The notes under the pieces are model-generated. The model had not been told where the DNA came from, ran no database searches, and saw only the letters and a program-made list of their open reading frames with translations. A stretch of DNA of 61,334 nt from JAWXCB01 sp034440455. GTDB lineage: Bacteria > Bacteroidota > Bacteroidia > Chitinophagales > CAIOSU01. A program made the position numbers and the translations under genes. Location: positions 1 through 61,334 of the forward strand of contig JAWXCB010000046.1 of NCBI GenBank assembly GCA_034440455.1. Direction: 5' to 3'. Shown piece after piece: positions 14,589 to 24,005 of the stretch (position 1 is the first letter of the stretch; each line of letters starts with the position of its first letter).

Positions 14589-16448
14589 ATGTGCGGCATC
14601 CTCGGAACAGTTCCTGCTTTTAAATCGCCTCAGTTTTTTGAACGGGCGCTCAACCTGCTCGCGCATCGCGGACCCAATGGCTCCGGCACTTGGGAAGGAA
14701 ATGAGAAAGAAGTGCTACTTGGGCATCGCAGGCTTTCCATTCTTGATTTGTCAGATTCAGGCAAGCAGCCGATGCACAGTGAGCGATATGTGATTACGCA
14801 CAACGGAGAGATTTACAATTTCAAGGAAATAAAAAAAGAGTTAGAACAGAAGGGCTATGTTTTTAAAACACAAACCGATACGGAAGTAATTCTTGCTGCA
14901 TATGCTGAATGGGGCGCTCAATGCTTGCAGAAGTTGAATGGCATGTGGGCGTTTGCGATTTGGGACAAAAAAGAGAAATCGCTTTTTCTCAGTCGCGACC
15001 GTTTTGGGAAGAAGCCGTTGTTTTATGCTTTCGTTGGAACTGCGTTTGTGTTTGGCTCAGAGATGAAAGCGCTCGTTCCGTTTCTGCCTGAAGTGAAGTT
15101 ATCAAAGGATTTTCAGTGGATGAAAGAAAATCTGTTTGCGTATGAACCAACTGATAAATGTTTGATTGAAGGCATTCTTCGATTTCCCGCAGCGCATTTT
15201 GGCATATTCAAAAATGGAAAACTCACCACAACAAAATATTGGGACACACGCGAGCATCTGCATGAGGTGCCGCAGCAGTATTCACGTCAGGTAGCAGAGT
15301 TTAGAGAACTATTTATTGATGCGTGTAAAATTCGATTACGTTCGGATGTGCCTGTTGGCACTGCATTGAGTGGTGGCGTTGATTCCAGTGCGATTGCTGC
15401 GGGAATTGCACAGGCGGCAAAATCAAATGCAAATAATGGAGACTGGCAACATGCGTTCATCGCTTCCATGCCCAATACTCCGCTCGATGAAACGCCTTAT
15501 GCAAAGCAGGTTGCGCAACATCTCAATATTCAATCGCATGTAATAGAAATTGACGCGCTTAAAGGAATAAAAAATCTCGAAAACGCGCTTTACCATTTTG
15601 AAGAACTCTACATTACCAGTCCGGTGCCGATGGTGCAAACATATTCTGCTGAAAGAAAAGCAGGCGTATTTGTTTCCATTGATGGGCATGGGGCGGATGA
15701 ACTCTTCTCAGGTTATGACACATTTTTACTCAACGCATTTTGGGATTGCGGTTTAAATCCATTTGCGATAAAGAATATTTTGGAAACTTATCGCGGTATT
15801 GTTCCGCCATTTGCTCAATTCAAAAAAGAAATGGTAGGAGTGGAGCATTATTTTCAACGGGTGAGTGGTTCGTTCAATTTCAAAGCTTTTATGCCGTATC
15901 TCGGCAGCGAATTGAAAAAAGCAGTTAAACAAAACACTACTGCGTTCAATGATGCGCTCTTTAAATTATTTCACACAGAAAACCTGCCTACTCTGCTGCG
16001 CAACTATGACCGATACGCAATGATGAGCGGAGTAGAAATCAGGATGCCGTTTCTTGACCACCGCATTGTGTCGTATTGCTTTTCCATTCCCTGGACAAGC
16101 AAAATCAGGAATGGATACACAAAGACTTTATTGCGTGATGCTGTTTCTCCTTTTCTTCCGAAAGAAGTGATTTATAGGAAGTATAAAATGGGTTTTCAAA
16201 CGCCAATCGTTGATTGGATGAAAGGTGCATGGAAAGAATATTTTCTCAATTTAATTAACTCGCCTGATTTTTCTCAAAGCGAATGGATAGATGCGGCTAT
16301 TGTAAAAAAGCAAATTGAAAACGTGTTGTTCAGCGATGTAACTTATCGAGAAGGCGAACTTGCTTATGCTGCGCTACAACCGTATCTCTGGGAGAAGGCG
16401 GTATTGAATAGATTCCAACTCATTTGGTCAGAAATAAATAAAGTGTAG
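14589..16448 (+). CDS. Asparagine synthetase-like amidotransferase (copy 2)
   Basis: This 619-residue protein begins MCGILGTV with nucleophile Cys2 and has the synthetase ATP loop SGGVDSSA near residue 261 and GHGADELFSGY downstream. It is a clear paralogue of the first copy but differs through much of the C-terminal half and is 27 residues longer, so the two were not recently duplicated. It starts 17 nt after the glycosyltransferase. Copies of this type near glycosyltransferases often act in sugar-acid amidation; a true AsnB role for one copy cannot be excluded. Confidence 0.9.
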   Translation: MCGILGTVPAFKSPQFFERALNLLAHRGPNGSGTWEGNEKEVLLGHRRLSILDLSDSGKQPMHSERYVITHNGEIYNFKEIKKELEQKGYVFKTQTDTEVILAAYAEWGAQCLQKLNGMWAFAIWDKKEKSLFLSRDRFGKKPLFYAFVGTAFVFGSEMKALVPFLPEVKLSKDFQWMKENLFAYEPTDKCLIEGILRFPAAHFGIFKNGKLTTTKYWDTREHLHEVPQQYSRQVAEFRELFIDACKIRLRSDVPVGTALSGGVDSSAIAAGIAQAAKSNANNGDWQHAFIASMPNTPLDETPYAKQVAQHLNIQSHVIEIDALKGIKNLENALYHFEELYITSPVPMVQTYSAERKAGVFVSIDGHGADELFSGYDTFLLNAFWDCGLNPFAIKNILETYRGIVPPFAQFKKEMVGVEHYFQRVSGSFNFKAFMPYLGSELKKAVKQNTTAFNDALFKLFHTENLPTLLRNYDRYAMMSGVEIRMPFLDHRIVSYCFSIPWTSKIRNGYTKTLLRDAVSPFLPKEVIYRKYKMGFQTPIVDWMKGAWKEYFLNLINSPDFSQSEWIDAAIVKKQIENVLFSDVTYREGELAYAALQPYLWEKAVLNRFQLIWSEINKV

Positions 16449-16511
16449 TAGTGAAATTTGATTCAAACACAAAAAGAATCGGAATGAATACTTTCTAATA
16501 AAGACATGCTG

Positions 16512-16550
16512 TTCGGACTCCCTCTCCTTTTGCAGAGGGGCGGGATGAGG
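16512..16550. repeat. Dispersed repeat, family B
   Basis: TTCGGACTCCCTCTCCTTTT...CAGAGGGGCGGGATGAGG forms a hairpin through CCTCT/AGAGG. Homologous copies are at 42860-42897 and, inverted and inside the waaA coding region, at 33607-33647. This copy lies between the convergent amidotransferase and lipA genes. Confidence 0.85.
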
Positions 16551-16554
16551 CGTA

Positions 16555-17427
16555 TCACTTCAAATGCCGCTCCGCATGATACGAAGACCGCACAAGCGGA
16601 CCGCTCTCCACATACTTCAATCCTTTCTGCAAGCCTGCTTCTTTGTAAAGTTGGAACGTATCGGGGTGAACGAATTCAAGAACAGGAAGATGTTGTTTTG
16701 TTGGTTGCAGATATTGCCCGATGGTGAGCACATCGCATCCTGCCACAATAAGGTCATCCATCAGCGCGAACATTTCTTCCTGCGTTTCGCCCAAGCCAAC
16801 CATCACGCCTGATTTAGTGCGCATCCCTTTTTCTTTCAGGCGATTGATTACGAAAAGACTGCGCTCATATTTTGCCTGCGGTCGCACAAGGGGATGGAGT
16901 CGTTTAATCGTTTCCATATTGTGTGAAACCACTTCAGGCGCTTCCTTGGCGATGTCATCAATGCTGTCAATGCTTCCCTTAAAGTCGGGAATCAAAGTCT
17001 CCATCGTTGTGCCGGGGGCAATTTCACGCACAGCGCGAATCGTAGCAGCCCACACTTTTGAGCCGCCATTTTTTAACTCATCTCTGTCAACGGAGGTAAT
17101 CACGCAATGCTTCACGCGCATGAGCTTGATTGACTCCGCAACACGGTAAGGTTCATCCCAATCAATTTCTGAAGGCATTCCTGTTTTCACCGCGCAAAAG
17201 CCACACGAGCGTGTACATACATTTCCAAGAATCATAAATGTTGCTGTGCCTGCGCCCCAGCATTCGCCCATGTTCGGGCAGTTGCCGCTTTCACAAATAG
17301 TATGCAACTTATGCTCATCAACCAACCCACGAACAGCCTTATAGTTTTCGCCAATCGGAAGTTTCACGCGTAACCAACTCGGCTTGCGAGTTCGTTCAGT
17401 GGGTTCAGCAATCGGGAGGTCAATCAT
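16555..17427 (-). CDS. lipA: Lipoyl synthase
   Basis: LipA inserts two sulfurs into octanoyl groups on lipoyl domains, using S-adenosylmethionine and two 4Fe-4S clusters. The auxiliary cluster cysteines are C45, C50 and C56 (CESGNCPNMGEC) and the radical-SAM cysteines C71, C75 and C78 (CTRSCGFC). The C-terminal GPLVRSSYHAE holds the serine that completes the auxiliary cluster. The length of 290 is typical. lipB is not in the window. gcvP, at 57-60 kb, encodes part of the glycine cleavage system, whose H protein needs this cofactor. Confidence 0.97.
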   Translation of the reverse strand: MIDLPIAEPTERTRKPSWLRVKLPIGENYKAVRGLVDEHKLHTICESGNCPNMGECWGAGTATFMILGNVCTRSCGFCAVKTGMPSEIDWDEPYRVAESIKLMRVKHCVITSVDRDELKNGGSKVWAATIRAVREIAPGTTMETLIPDFKGSIDSIDDIAKEAPEVVSHNMETIKRLHPLVRPQAKYERSLFVINRLKEKGMRTKSGVMVGLGETQEEMFALMDDLIVAGCDVLTIGQYLQPTKQHLPVLEFVHPDTFQLYKEAGLQKGLKYVESGPLVRSSYHAERHLK

Positions 17428-17447
17428 TTCTGAGAGAGTTTGCGGTT

Positions 17448-17562
17448 TCCTGTTTACAGTTTTACAGAATACAAAGTTCCGATTTTCTTAGTCAATAACA
17501 GTAAATGATTTGAAAGAGAGAAACAAAACTGACAACTGTAAACAGAACACTGTAAACTGATA
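17448..17562. repeat. Word-repeat DNA with inverted 'CTGTAAAC' words
   Basis: CCTGTTTACAGTTTTACAG on the left and CTGTAAACAGAACACTGTAAACTG on the right are partly complementary and repeat the same word several times. This fills the gap between lipA and the next gene. Similar word-repeat DNA, with other words, appears in many gaps here. Confidence 0.5.
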
Positions 17563-17565
17563 GAA

Positions 17566-18363
17566 CTACCATCGTTTCCCAAACTGGAAACTGATATAAG
17601 CGGAGAGAAAGTAAAACTTATTATCGTCAGAAACCATAATAGGCACACGCTTGTAATACAGGTCAAGAATCAACCCCACTTCAAGTTCTTTCACGAATTC
17701 TTCTTTTCCCGCCCAGTCGAAATCCAATCCGAACTTGCCATACACACCGGGCACCGGCTCAATTTCTGTGATACCGTATTTAAAACCCGAGGCGCCTGCT
17801 ATGGAATACCAATCAAGAAACTCGTCAGCATTTTTCTCTGAATATTTTTGAGTGACAATAATAAACGTGAGTACGTCCGGGTTGTTATCTTCCACGGGAT
17901 AAGCAAGGTCAAGGTAATAGGGTTTCAGCAAGCCAATCGTGATTCCGCCCAAATAACTAAACGAAACGCGCACCCCGTTTTTCTCCGCTTTGTCGGCAAG
18001 ATTTTTTCTGAATCCGTAGCCTGCGCGAAGCGTGTAAAACAGGTTTTGTTTTGCGTAATAGAAATTTTTTGGTGATTCAAGGTTGGAGCCGAGGAAAGTA
18101 TATTCCGCCTGCTGCTTGCGTTCTTTCCAGTGTTTGATTTCTGAAAAACCGAATTGTATAATGCGTGTTTTATGGATGCTTTTAATTTTTGCGCGTTCGC
18201 CAAAAATTTCCCATCCGTTTGTAAGCAACCGTCCGCCAAAACTCCATTCGTCATGCAGCAGCACTCCTTTTTCCTCCACTGGCGGCAGGTTCATCGTGCT
18301 GCGTTGAGCAACGGCTGATGTGGTGAGGAAAAATCCAAAGAAAAGGAATGCTAAAACCCGCAA
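17566..18363 (-). CDS. Outer-membrane beta-barrel protein, unknown function
   Basis: I place the start at a TTG (18363) because it yields a normal signal peptide (MRVLAFLFFGFFLTTSAVAQ, residues 1-20). An in-frame ATG at 18465 would add 34 residues that look non-coding. The mature part (about 245 residues) alternates polar and hydrophobic residues, has many aromatic residues, and ends in SFQFGKRW, an aromatic end typical of barrel strands. It is probably an outer-membrane protein. It is divergent from the osmC gene and has no obvious partner; I do not recognise a family. Confidence 0.7.
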   Translation of the reverse strand: MRVLAFLFFGFFLTTSAVAQRSTMNLPPVEEKGVLLHDEWSFGGRLLTNGWEIFGERAKIKSIHKTRIIQFGFSEIKHWKERKQQAEYTFLGSNLESPKNFYYAKQNLFYTLRAGYGFRKNLADKAEKNGVRVSFSYLGGITIGLLKPYYLDLAYPVEDNNPDVLTFIIVTQKYSEKNADEFLDWYSIAGASGFKYGITEIEPVPGVYGKFGLDFDWAGKEEFVKELEVGLILDLYYKRVPIMVSDDNKFYFLSAYISFQFGKRW

Positions 18364-18493
18364 TGCGCTTTGATATTTAATTTGAAAAGCCAAGTAACAA
18401 CTATTTATACAACGAAGCCCCCGAATTTGTTCACAACCACGAGCCGGAAATCTAATCAGGCACACTTAAATTTATGCAAAAAACGGAATCAGA

Positions 18494-18895
18494 ATGACTT
18501 CTATTGTAACATACGCAGCCGGTTTGCGCACAGTTGCCACACACCTGCTTTCAGGAAATTCAATTACCACCGATGCTCCACCCGACAATCATGGCAAGGG
18601 GCAAGCCTTTTCTCCTACTGACCTTTGCGCCACTTCGCTTGCTGTGTGTATGCTCACCGTGATGGGAATTTATGCAGAGCGCAATAACATCAGCCTGCAT
18701 GGCAGCAAAGCCGAAGTGACAAAATTCATGGAATCAGACCCGCGCAGAATTATTAAAGTGAAAGTGGATTTATTTCTTCCTTCGGGAATTGCTGAGAATG
18801 AAAGACAAAAACTAGAAAACATCGGTTTTAATTGTCCGGTTGCGAAGAGCCTTCATCCCGAGATTGAACAAGATGTTACGTTTCATTACGCATGA
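18494..18895 (+). CDS. OsmC-family peroxide-stress protein
   Basis: At 133 residues, it carries the OsmC peroxidatic cysteines: C45 in PTDLCATSLA and C114 in FNCPVAKSLHP. OsmC/Ohr proteins reduce organic hydroperoxides with thiols. The class is nearer to OsmC/YhfA than to Ohr because of the 'NCPVAKSLHPEI' end. Its last bases overlap the next gene as ATGA, so the two genes are co-translated. It lies divergently from the barrel gene, and a promoter should lie in the 130-nt gap between them. Confidence 0.9.
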   Translation: MTSIVTYAAGLRTVATHLLSGNSITTDAPPDNHGKGQAFSPTDLCATSLAVCMLTVMGIYAERNNISLHGSKAEVTKFMESDPRRIIKVKVDLFLPSGIAENERQKLENIGFNCPVAKSLHPEIEQDVTFHYA

Positions 18896-19680
18896 TACGC
18901 CTATTTATCTTTATTCTTCTTTCGTTCCCTTCACTCTTACTCGCGCAAACTTCTCTTTTGCTCAACGGGCATGCGCACAATGATTATCTGCACAAATGTC
19001 CGTTGCTTGACGCGCTTGAGCATGGTTTCTTCAGTGTTGAGGTTGATATTTATTATGAAAACGGAAGTTTCATTGTTGCGCATATTAAAACGGGTATCCG
19101 GAAAAAGAATACGCTGGAGCGGCTTTACCTTGAGCCGTTGCGTGAACGTGTAATAGCAAGCGATGGGAAAGTGTATGCGCACGGATCGCTTGAATTTGAA
19201 TTAATGCTTGATTTAAAAGGCGGATGGAGCGGTGCGCAAATTGATAGTCTGGAGCGATTGGTGATGCGCTATGAAAAAAATTTCACGGTGTATGAGGATG
19301 GAATAAAATCACCGCGAGCTGTTAAGATTGTTTTATCCGGTGGAAACGGAAACTTCAACGCTCTCAACCACAATCCGCGCTACTTTTCGATAGATGGCGG
19401 GTTAGGCGATTTTAATTCACCGCTTGATTCAACTATTATTTGTCGCACGAGCGCGAGTTTTAAAAGTCATTTTAAGTGGAGAGGCATCGGTGAAATGCCT
19501 GACGAAGAAAGAATACAACTTAGAGAATATGTTGCACACGCTCACGCAACGGGAAGAAAAATCCGTTTTTGGGCGGCAACCAACCGCGAGCGGGTATGGA
19601 AAGAATTGCTCGATGCCGGAGTTGATTGGGTGAACGTGGACAAGCTGGAGAAGTTTAGGAAGTTCTACGTTTCATATTAA
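18892..19680 (+). CDS. Exported PI-PLC/GDPD-like phosphodiesterase
   Basis: The 262-residue protein has an N-terminal signal peptide (cleavage near LLLAQ at residues 15-19). GHAHNDY near residues 26-32, with EVDI at about 50-53 and an AHIKTG segment, corresponds to the catalytic histidine/acid pattern of glycerophosphodiester and PI-PLC-like phosphodiesterases. The C-terminal part (KIRFWAATNRERVWKELLDAGVDWVNVDKLE) fits the end of a TIM barrel, in which the last strand reads VDWVNVD. It overlaps osmC by 4 nt. Substrate unknown; a periplasmic phosphodiesterase is the best description. Confidence 0.8.
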   Translation: MIRLFIFILLSFPSLLLAQTSLLLNGHAHNDYLHKCPLLDALEHGFFSVEVDIYYENGSFIVAHIKTGIRKKNTLERLYLEPLRERVIASDGKVYAHGSLEFELMLDLKGGWSGAQIDSLERLVMRYEKNFTVYEDGIKSPRAVKIVLSGGNGNFNALNHNPRYFSIDGGLGDFNSPLDSTIICRTSASFKSHFKWRGIGEMPDEERIQLREYVAHAHATGRKIRFWAATNRERVWKELLDAGVDWVNVDKLEKFRKFYVSY

Positions 19681-19694
19681 GGCAGGCTTTATTC

Positions 19695-19727
19695 TAAAAA
19701 ACAGAGCAATCCCTTTGAAGATTGCTC
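19695..19727 (-). terminator. Terminator of the TonB receptor gene
   Basis: On the - strand GAGCAATC pairs with GATTGCTC around an 8-nt loop (19704-19727) and is followed by TGTTTTTTAG. The hairpin lies 17 nt after the stop of the TonB-dependent receptor gene. Confidence 0.7.
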
Positions 19728-19743
19728 CGCCAATTATTAAAAA

Positions 19744-22149
19744 TTAAAAATTCGCCCTCAACGCCAAAACAAAATTCCTTCCCGCTGCGGCAATGCCCGA
19801 ACTGTATGGGCGATACCGCTGGTCAGTCAGGTTTTCCACGCCACCGCTCACGGAGAAATTAGCATTGATTTGATACATCACTTTAAAATTTAGCGTGTAC
19901 CAACAGGGCGAGTAAGGATTTCCATCACCATCCACAGCGTAGATGTAGTCGGTAGCTTTTCCTTCATCTGATAAATTTTCATAGCTCACCTGCCCGCTGT
20001 AATCGGCATACAAATCAATCTTCAACTTTTGCATTGTGTATGTGAAATACGTTCTTCCAAACACGGGCGCGGCATGGCGCGAAGGGCTGGTGGTTCCGTT
20101 ATCCAACTCTTCTTCGCCTTTTTGAAAATTAACAACGGATGAAAACCCGAAGCCTGCCGGCAGTTTCACTTCGATGCTTGCCTGCACACCGTAAACTGTT
20201 GCTACCGCTGCATTCTGCACTGCCTGTACCTGGCTTAACTCACCGTCATACAAGATGCTGTCTTGCCCGTTCAGCGTGTAATTACGCCTCACCATCGCAT
20301 CATTCAGGATTGTATAATAACCGGTGAGGTCAATCTTCACATCATCGCCAAACACTTTTGCAATGCCTGCTTCAAAATTGTAAGCATACTCCGATTGTAA
20401 ATCAGGATTCGGAACAACCATAGAGCCGGGTTCTGAATCAAACACTTTTCCAAAATCGTCAACATTCGGAGCGCGGAATCCGGTGGAGAAATTTCCGCGC
20501 AGCGTCCATCGCTTCGTTGGATTGTAAACTACCCCAACGTTGCCCGTCACCGCGCCATCATTCAAACCGGCTGTCGTGTAAGGAAACGGATAGAACGAAG
20601 TGTCAAACTCCGCGTCAATCATAAATTGATTGTAGCGCAAACCCGCTTGCAGCATCAGCTTTTCATTCAGGTTGAAATGATAGGCTGCGTATGCTCCGTA
20701 AGAACTCCACGTTGACTGCGGATAACGGGCAGGACCCGGAATAATTTCGCCTGTTGAAATATCTTCATCCGTTCCGGTGGAGGCAACATCATTGAGCACA
20801 AACTCCAATCCATAAAACAACTGGTGACGACTGCCGATGGACTTATTGAAATCAACATTCACTGACCACGCATCCACTTCCTCCATGCGGTTTCTCAACT
20901 CCGTGTCGTTGATATCGCGGTCGTGGCGGCTTTCCTCAAATCGCTGCTGCGCAAAGCGAATCGCCAACTGGTCATACGCTACGTTGTTGCCGCTGTGCGT
21001 TACGGTGAGTTGGTTCATCATCCACACCTGCGGACCATAATACCATTCCGCGCTGCGCGGCAAACCGTTGCGCATTCTGATTAATCGGTCGTAACGCGGA
21101 TTATCGGTGGTTGCAGAATAATGAAATGCATATTGCAAATCCCATTTTTCATTTGGCTTAAAGCGCAGTTTTTGCATCATGTTGATTTGCTGATAGCCTG
21201 TCGGAGCCTGCACTTGCGGGTCGTCATTCTCAATCAAAACATCAAGGCTGTCAATCCGCCCGACATAAAACGGGCGCAGATATTCATCCGGTCCGTTTTT
21301 GCCCATGCGCAAATCGTTGTAATCGTTGAATGAAAAACTCGAAAGCATTGACCATTTTTTCCATCCCACGTTCACATCGAAATGCCCCGTGAGTTCTGTG
21401 TTTGCAGACGCAAAACGCGCAACTGCTTTTCCCGTGACAAGCGTTTTATCCGAAAGCGATAATTGTGGCGTGAGCGTTTGAAAACTCATCACACCGCCAA
21501 TGGCATCACTGCCGTAAATCACCGAGCCGGATCCGAAAAGAATCTCCGTTTTTTCCATGGCAAACGGGTCGAGTGAAATCACATTCTGAATATTTCCGCT
21601 TCGGAAAATCGCAGTGTTCATGCGCACACCGTCAAAGCTATACAGTAAGCGGTTGGTTGAAAACCCGCGAATCATCGGGCTTCCACCCCCCTGCTGGCTT
21701 TTTTGAATAAACACTTCTCCCGATGCGCCAAGCATGTCAGCCGCAGTTTGGGGATTTTGCAGCGCGACTTGTTTGGCTGAAATGGAAGAAATTTTATTCG
21801 GCACATCTTGTCCCATCTGGTTCCATTTTGTTGATGAAACCACAACCTGGTCGAGGGAAACACCGGACGGTTTTAAAAGAACGATGAGATTAGCGCTTTG
21901 CAATTCTTCAGCACGCATCGCTTTCGTTTCATAGCCTAACATGCGGATGAGAATTTTCTCCGCATCCCTGAATGCCGAAATATCGGCTTGTCCCTGCGCA
22001 TTTGTTGTTGTAAATGCGAAAGGTTTTTCGCTGACGAGCGTAACCAGTTCAAGGGGCTGGTTTGATACGCTGTCGCGCACGGTGATGACCTGCGCATTTG
22101 CCAGAAAGCAGAATGCAAGATACCACCATGAAAAGAGTATTTTTTTCAT
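19744..22149 (-). CDS. TonB-dependent outer-membrane receptor
   Basis: This 801-residue protein starts with a signal peptide, then a carboxypeptidase-regulatory-like beta domain (about residues 20-100), then a plug with the GGSPMIRGFSTNRLLYSFDG segment and FGSGSVIYGSDAIGGVMSF, and a long barrel ending in a terminal phenylalanine (LALRANF). The plug resembles heme/iron-siderophore receptors of Bacteroidota. Ligand cannot be settled by eye. No SusD partner follows, so it is not a SusC-type receptor. It is transcribed after the 192-residue membrane protein upstream; the terminator at 19695-19727 ends the unit. Confidence 0.92.
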   Translation of the reverse strand: MKKILFSWWYLAFCFLANAQVITVRDSVSNQPLELVTLVSEKPFAFTTTNAQGQADISAFRDAEKILIRMLGYETKAMRAEELQSANLIVLLKPSGVSLDQVVVSSTKWNQMGQDVPNKISSISAKQVALQNPQTAADMLGASGEVFIQKSQQGGGSPMIRGFSTNRLLYSFDGVRMNTAIFRSGNIQNVISLDPFAMEKTEILFGSGSVIYGSDAIGGVMSFQTLTPQLSLSDKTLVTGKAVARFASANTELTGHFDVNVGWKKWSMLSSFSFNDYNDLRMGKNGPDEYLRPFYVGRIDSLDVLIENDDPQVQAPTGYQQINMMQKLRFKPNEKWDLQYAFHYSATTDNPRYDRLIRMRNGLPRSAEWYYGPQVWMMNQLTVTHSGNNVAYDQLAIRFAQQRFEESRHDRDINDTELRNRMEEVDAWSVNVDFNKSIGSRHQLFYGLEFVLNDVASTGTDEDISTGEIIPGPARYPQSTWSSYGAYAAYHFNLNEKLMLQAGLRYNQFMIDAEFDTSFYPFPYTTAGLNDGAVTGNVGVVYNPTKRWTLRGNFSTGFRAPNVDDFGKVFDSEPGSMVVPNPDLQSEYAYNFEAGIAKVFGDDVKIDLTGYYTILNDAMVRRNYTLNGQDSILYDGELSQVQAVQNAAVATVYGVQASIEVKLPAGFGFSSVVNFQKGEEELDNGTTSPSRHAAPVFGRTYFTYTMQKLKIDLYADYSGQVSYENLSDEGKATDYIYAVDGDGNPYSPCWYTLNFKVMYQINANFSVSGGVENLTDQRYRPYSSGIAAAGRNFVLALRANF

Positions 22150-22195
22150 GATGAAATTTTTAAAATCAAAAAATAGAAACGCACCTCTTGCTTTT

Positions 22196-22274
22196 CGTCA
22201 TTCTGAGCGGAGGCTCTGCGAAGAATCTCTTATTCAATAAAAAATGTGATGCTTCGCTGCGCTCAGCATGATGA
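22196..22274. repeat. Dispersed repeat, family A, between two genes
   Basis: CGTCATTCTGAGCGGAGGCTC at the left and GCTTCGCTGCGCTCAGCATGA at the right are inverted arms of family A. The right arm enters the 3' end of the upstream gene (on the - strand) and supplies its last codons and stop. Confidence 0.85.
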
Positions 22275-22841
22275 AGCGAAAATCTCAGGTGGCGGTGAAG
22301 GAGGAGTAAATTGAATGGAAGAATAATCAACGTGAAGATTGCCGGGAAATATTTCCTTTGCTGTATTTGCAAACAGGTTGTTGCCGATTTTTTGCTGACA
22401 ATACAAGTTCTTTAGAAAACTGCTCAGCCGTTCTTGTTTCTCTTTGTTCAATGGATTTTTGCCCATTGCATGAGCGACTAATCCGCTCAACTGTAAATTG
22501 AGTTTTGTTTCTTCATGGTCCCACCAGCAGTAGTAATAAGTGGTGTCGCCTTGTTCTGCCGCTTCAACCACATCATACATCTGTCCTGCATATTCAAATT
22601 CGCGCGAGTGTTCCCATCGCAGTTTCGTTTCGGATTCTTCTTTCGTGAATTTCAGCAGCACGAACGCACTTTTATCCATGCCGCCAATCATGCTCCATTT
22701 GATGGATTTCTTCACTTTGCGCTTTTCAATTTTCAGCCAGGTGTAGGTGCCGAGGAATGGAAGCGTGAGGCAAAGCAAAAGGAACAACGCAAGCAGTTGT
22801 CTCAAAAGACGCGGGTTTGTGTATGGAATTTTGAATTTCAA
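22263..22841 (-). CDS. Membrane-anchored partner of the TonB receptor, unknown
   Basis: The 192-residue protein has one N-terminal membrane segment (about residues 11-32) and an outside domain with many charged residues. It includes TTYYYCWWDHEETKLN (about 105-120), whose Cys/Trp/His/Glu cluster could bind metal. It is transcribed toward, and probably with, the TonB receptor, so a role in uptake of the same ligand is inferred. Its last codons (ASSC and stop) come from a family A repeat, so the original C-terminus may have been lost or replaced. I do not recognise the family. Confidence 0.65.
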   Translation of the reverse strand: MKFKIPYTNPRLLRQLLALFLLLCLTLPFLGTYTWLKIEKRKVKKSIKWSMIGGMDKSAFVLLKFTKEESETKLRWEHSREFEYAGQMYDVVEAAEQGDTTYYYCWWDHEETKLNLQLSGLVAHAMGKNPLNKEKQERLSSFLKNLYCQQKIGNNLFANTAKEIFPGNLHVDYSSIQFTPPSPPPEIFASSC

Positions 22842-22945
22842 GAGCGGCTAAAGGTAAGAAAGTTCTCTGCGTTGTGAAAGCCATACACGAAGATTTAAGC
22901 GCTGAAAAATTTCGGTAAATTAGCCCTCTTCTCTATTCAATATTC

Positions 22946-23962
22946 ATGAAAAAAACGCTGCGCTATTTTTTGTTTTTTAGTTTGATGCTTTTGTTTGCTG
23001 CTGTTTTAGCTGAAGGCGTTCTTGAAATCGCTTTTCGCATCAAAGACCGCCATGCGCATCCGCTGCCTGTGCGTGATTATCCTTATCTCTACTACTTGTT
23101 TGATACAACGGAAGGATTAAACGAGTATGGGTTTAAAACACATTACCCTATTGAGAAACAAGAAGGGAAATTCCGCATCATCTTAACAGGCGGCAGCGTT
23201 GCAAGAGGGAAGAAGCCGGAAGAGTCAATCGCGCATTACTTAGAGAAAGAATTAAAAGCGCGTTTTAATACGGATAAAATCGAAGTCATGAATGCCGGGA
23301 TTTCTGCTTTTGTGGTAGAGCAGGAATTCATTCTCATTCAGTTGCTCTTGCAGCAATATCACCCTGATATGATTGTGAGTCTTGACGGAGTGAATGATTT
23401 AATGACGTTTGATTTCAACCGCAGGACGCAGTCAGATTTTGAACTGCCTCCGCATCATTGGGATGAAGTGAAAGTGATTGAGCCTAACCGCGCGCGCAGA
23501 AGAATTCTGACGCGTTTCCCGTTGTTCTTTATAAACATTGCACGGGTGATTGCCTATTTCAAAGCGCAACAGTTTGAAAAAAAATATGACTGGTCGCAAC
23601 TCACAGATGAACGCCTGAAAATAGTAAGCGAGACTTATTGGAAAATCATCAATGACACGCACGATTTCTGCAAGGTGAAGAATATCCGCTATTACAACTT
23701 TCTACAGCCCGTGCGCACCTGCTCTCAATCTCGCAAAGGAGCGCAACTATCCGAACGAGAAAAAGCGCAGTGCAGGCTTTTTGAGTTGATGGATTCCGCT
23801 GTTAAAAATGAGCCGTATAACTTTTCGCTTACTACATTGTTAGATAGTAGGCTTGAATTATTTTATGACTTCTGCCACGTATTGCCAGCCGGTAATGAGG
23901 TGATTGCAAATACGATGGCAGAGCGGGTTGCAGATGATGTGGAAGCGTGGATGGAATATTAA
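22946..23962 (+). CDS. SGNH/GDSL-type hydrolase
   Basis: The 338-residue protein has an N-terminal hydrophobic segment (about residues 7-24) and is probably membrane-anchored or exported. LTGGSVARGKKPEES near residue 77 is the Gly-Ser block with the nucleophile serine, DGVNDLM is the block with Asn, and FYDFCHVLPAGNEVIA near the C-terminus carries the catalytic Asp-x2-His. These match SGNH hydrolases acting as esterases or O-acyl modifiers of cell-surface glycans. The residues are all intact. It is followed 43 nt later by the toxin-antitoxin remnant. Confidence 0.85.
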   Translation: MKKTLRYFLFFSLMLLFAAVLAEGVLEIAFRIKDRHAHPLPVRDYPYLYYLFDTTEGLNEYGFKTHYPIEKQEGKFRIILTGGSVARGKKPEESIAHYLEKELKARFNTDKIEVMNAGISAFVVEQEFILIQLLLQQYHPDMIVSLDGVNDLMTFDFNRRTQSDFELPPHHWDEVKVIEPNRARRRILTRFPLFFINIARVIAYFKAQQFEKKYDWSQLTDERLKIVSETYWKIINDTHDFCKVKNIRYYNFLQPVRTCSQSRKGAQLSEREKAQCRLFELMDSAVKNEPYNFSLTTLLDSRLELFYDFCHVLPAGNEVIANTMAERVADDVEAWMEY

Positions 23963-24005
23963 AAGTCAACGCTGATTTCTTTCATAACTTTCAAGAAAAC
24001 GTGTC

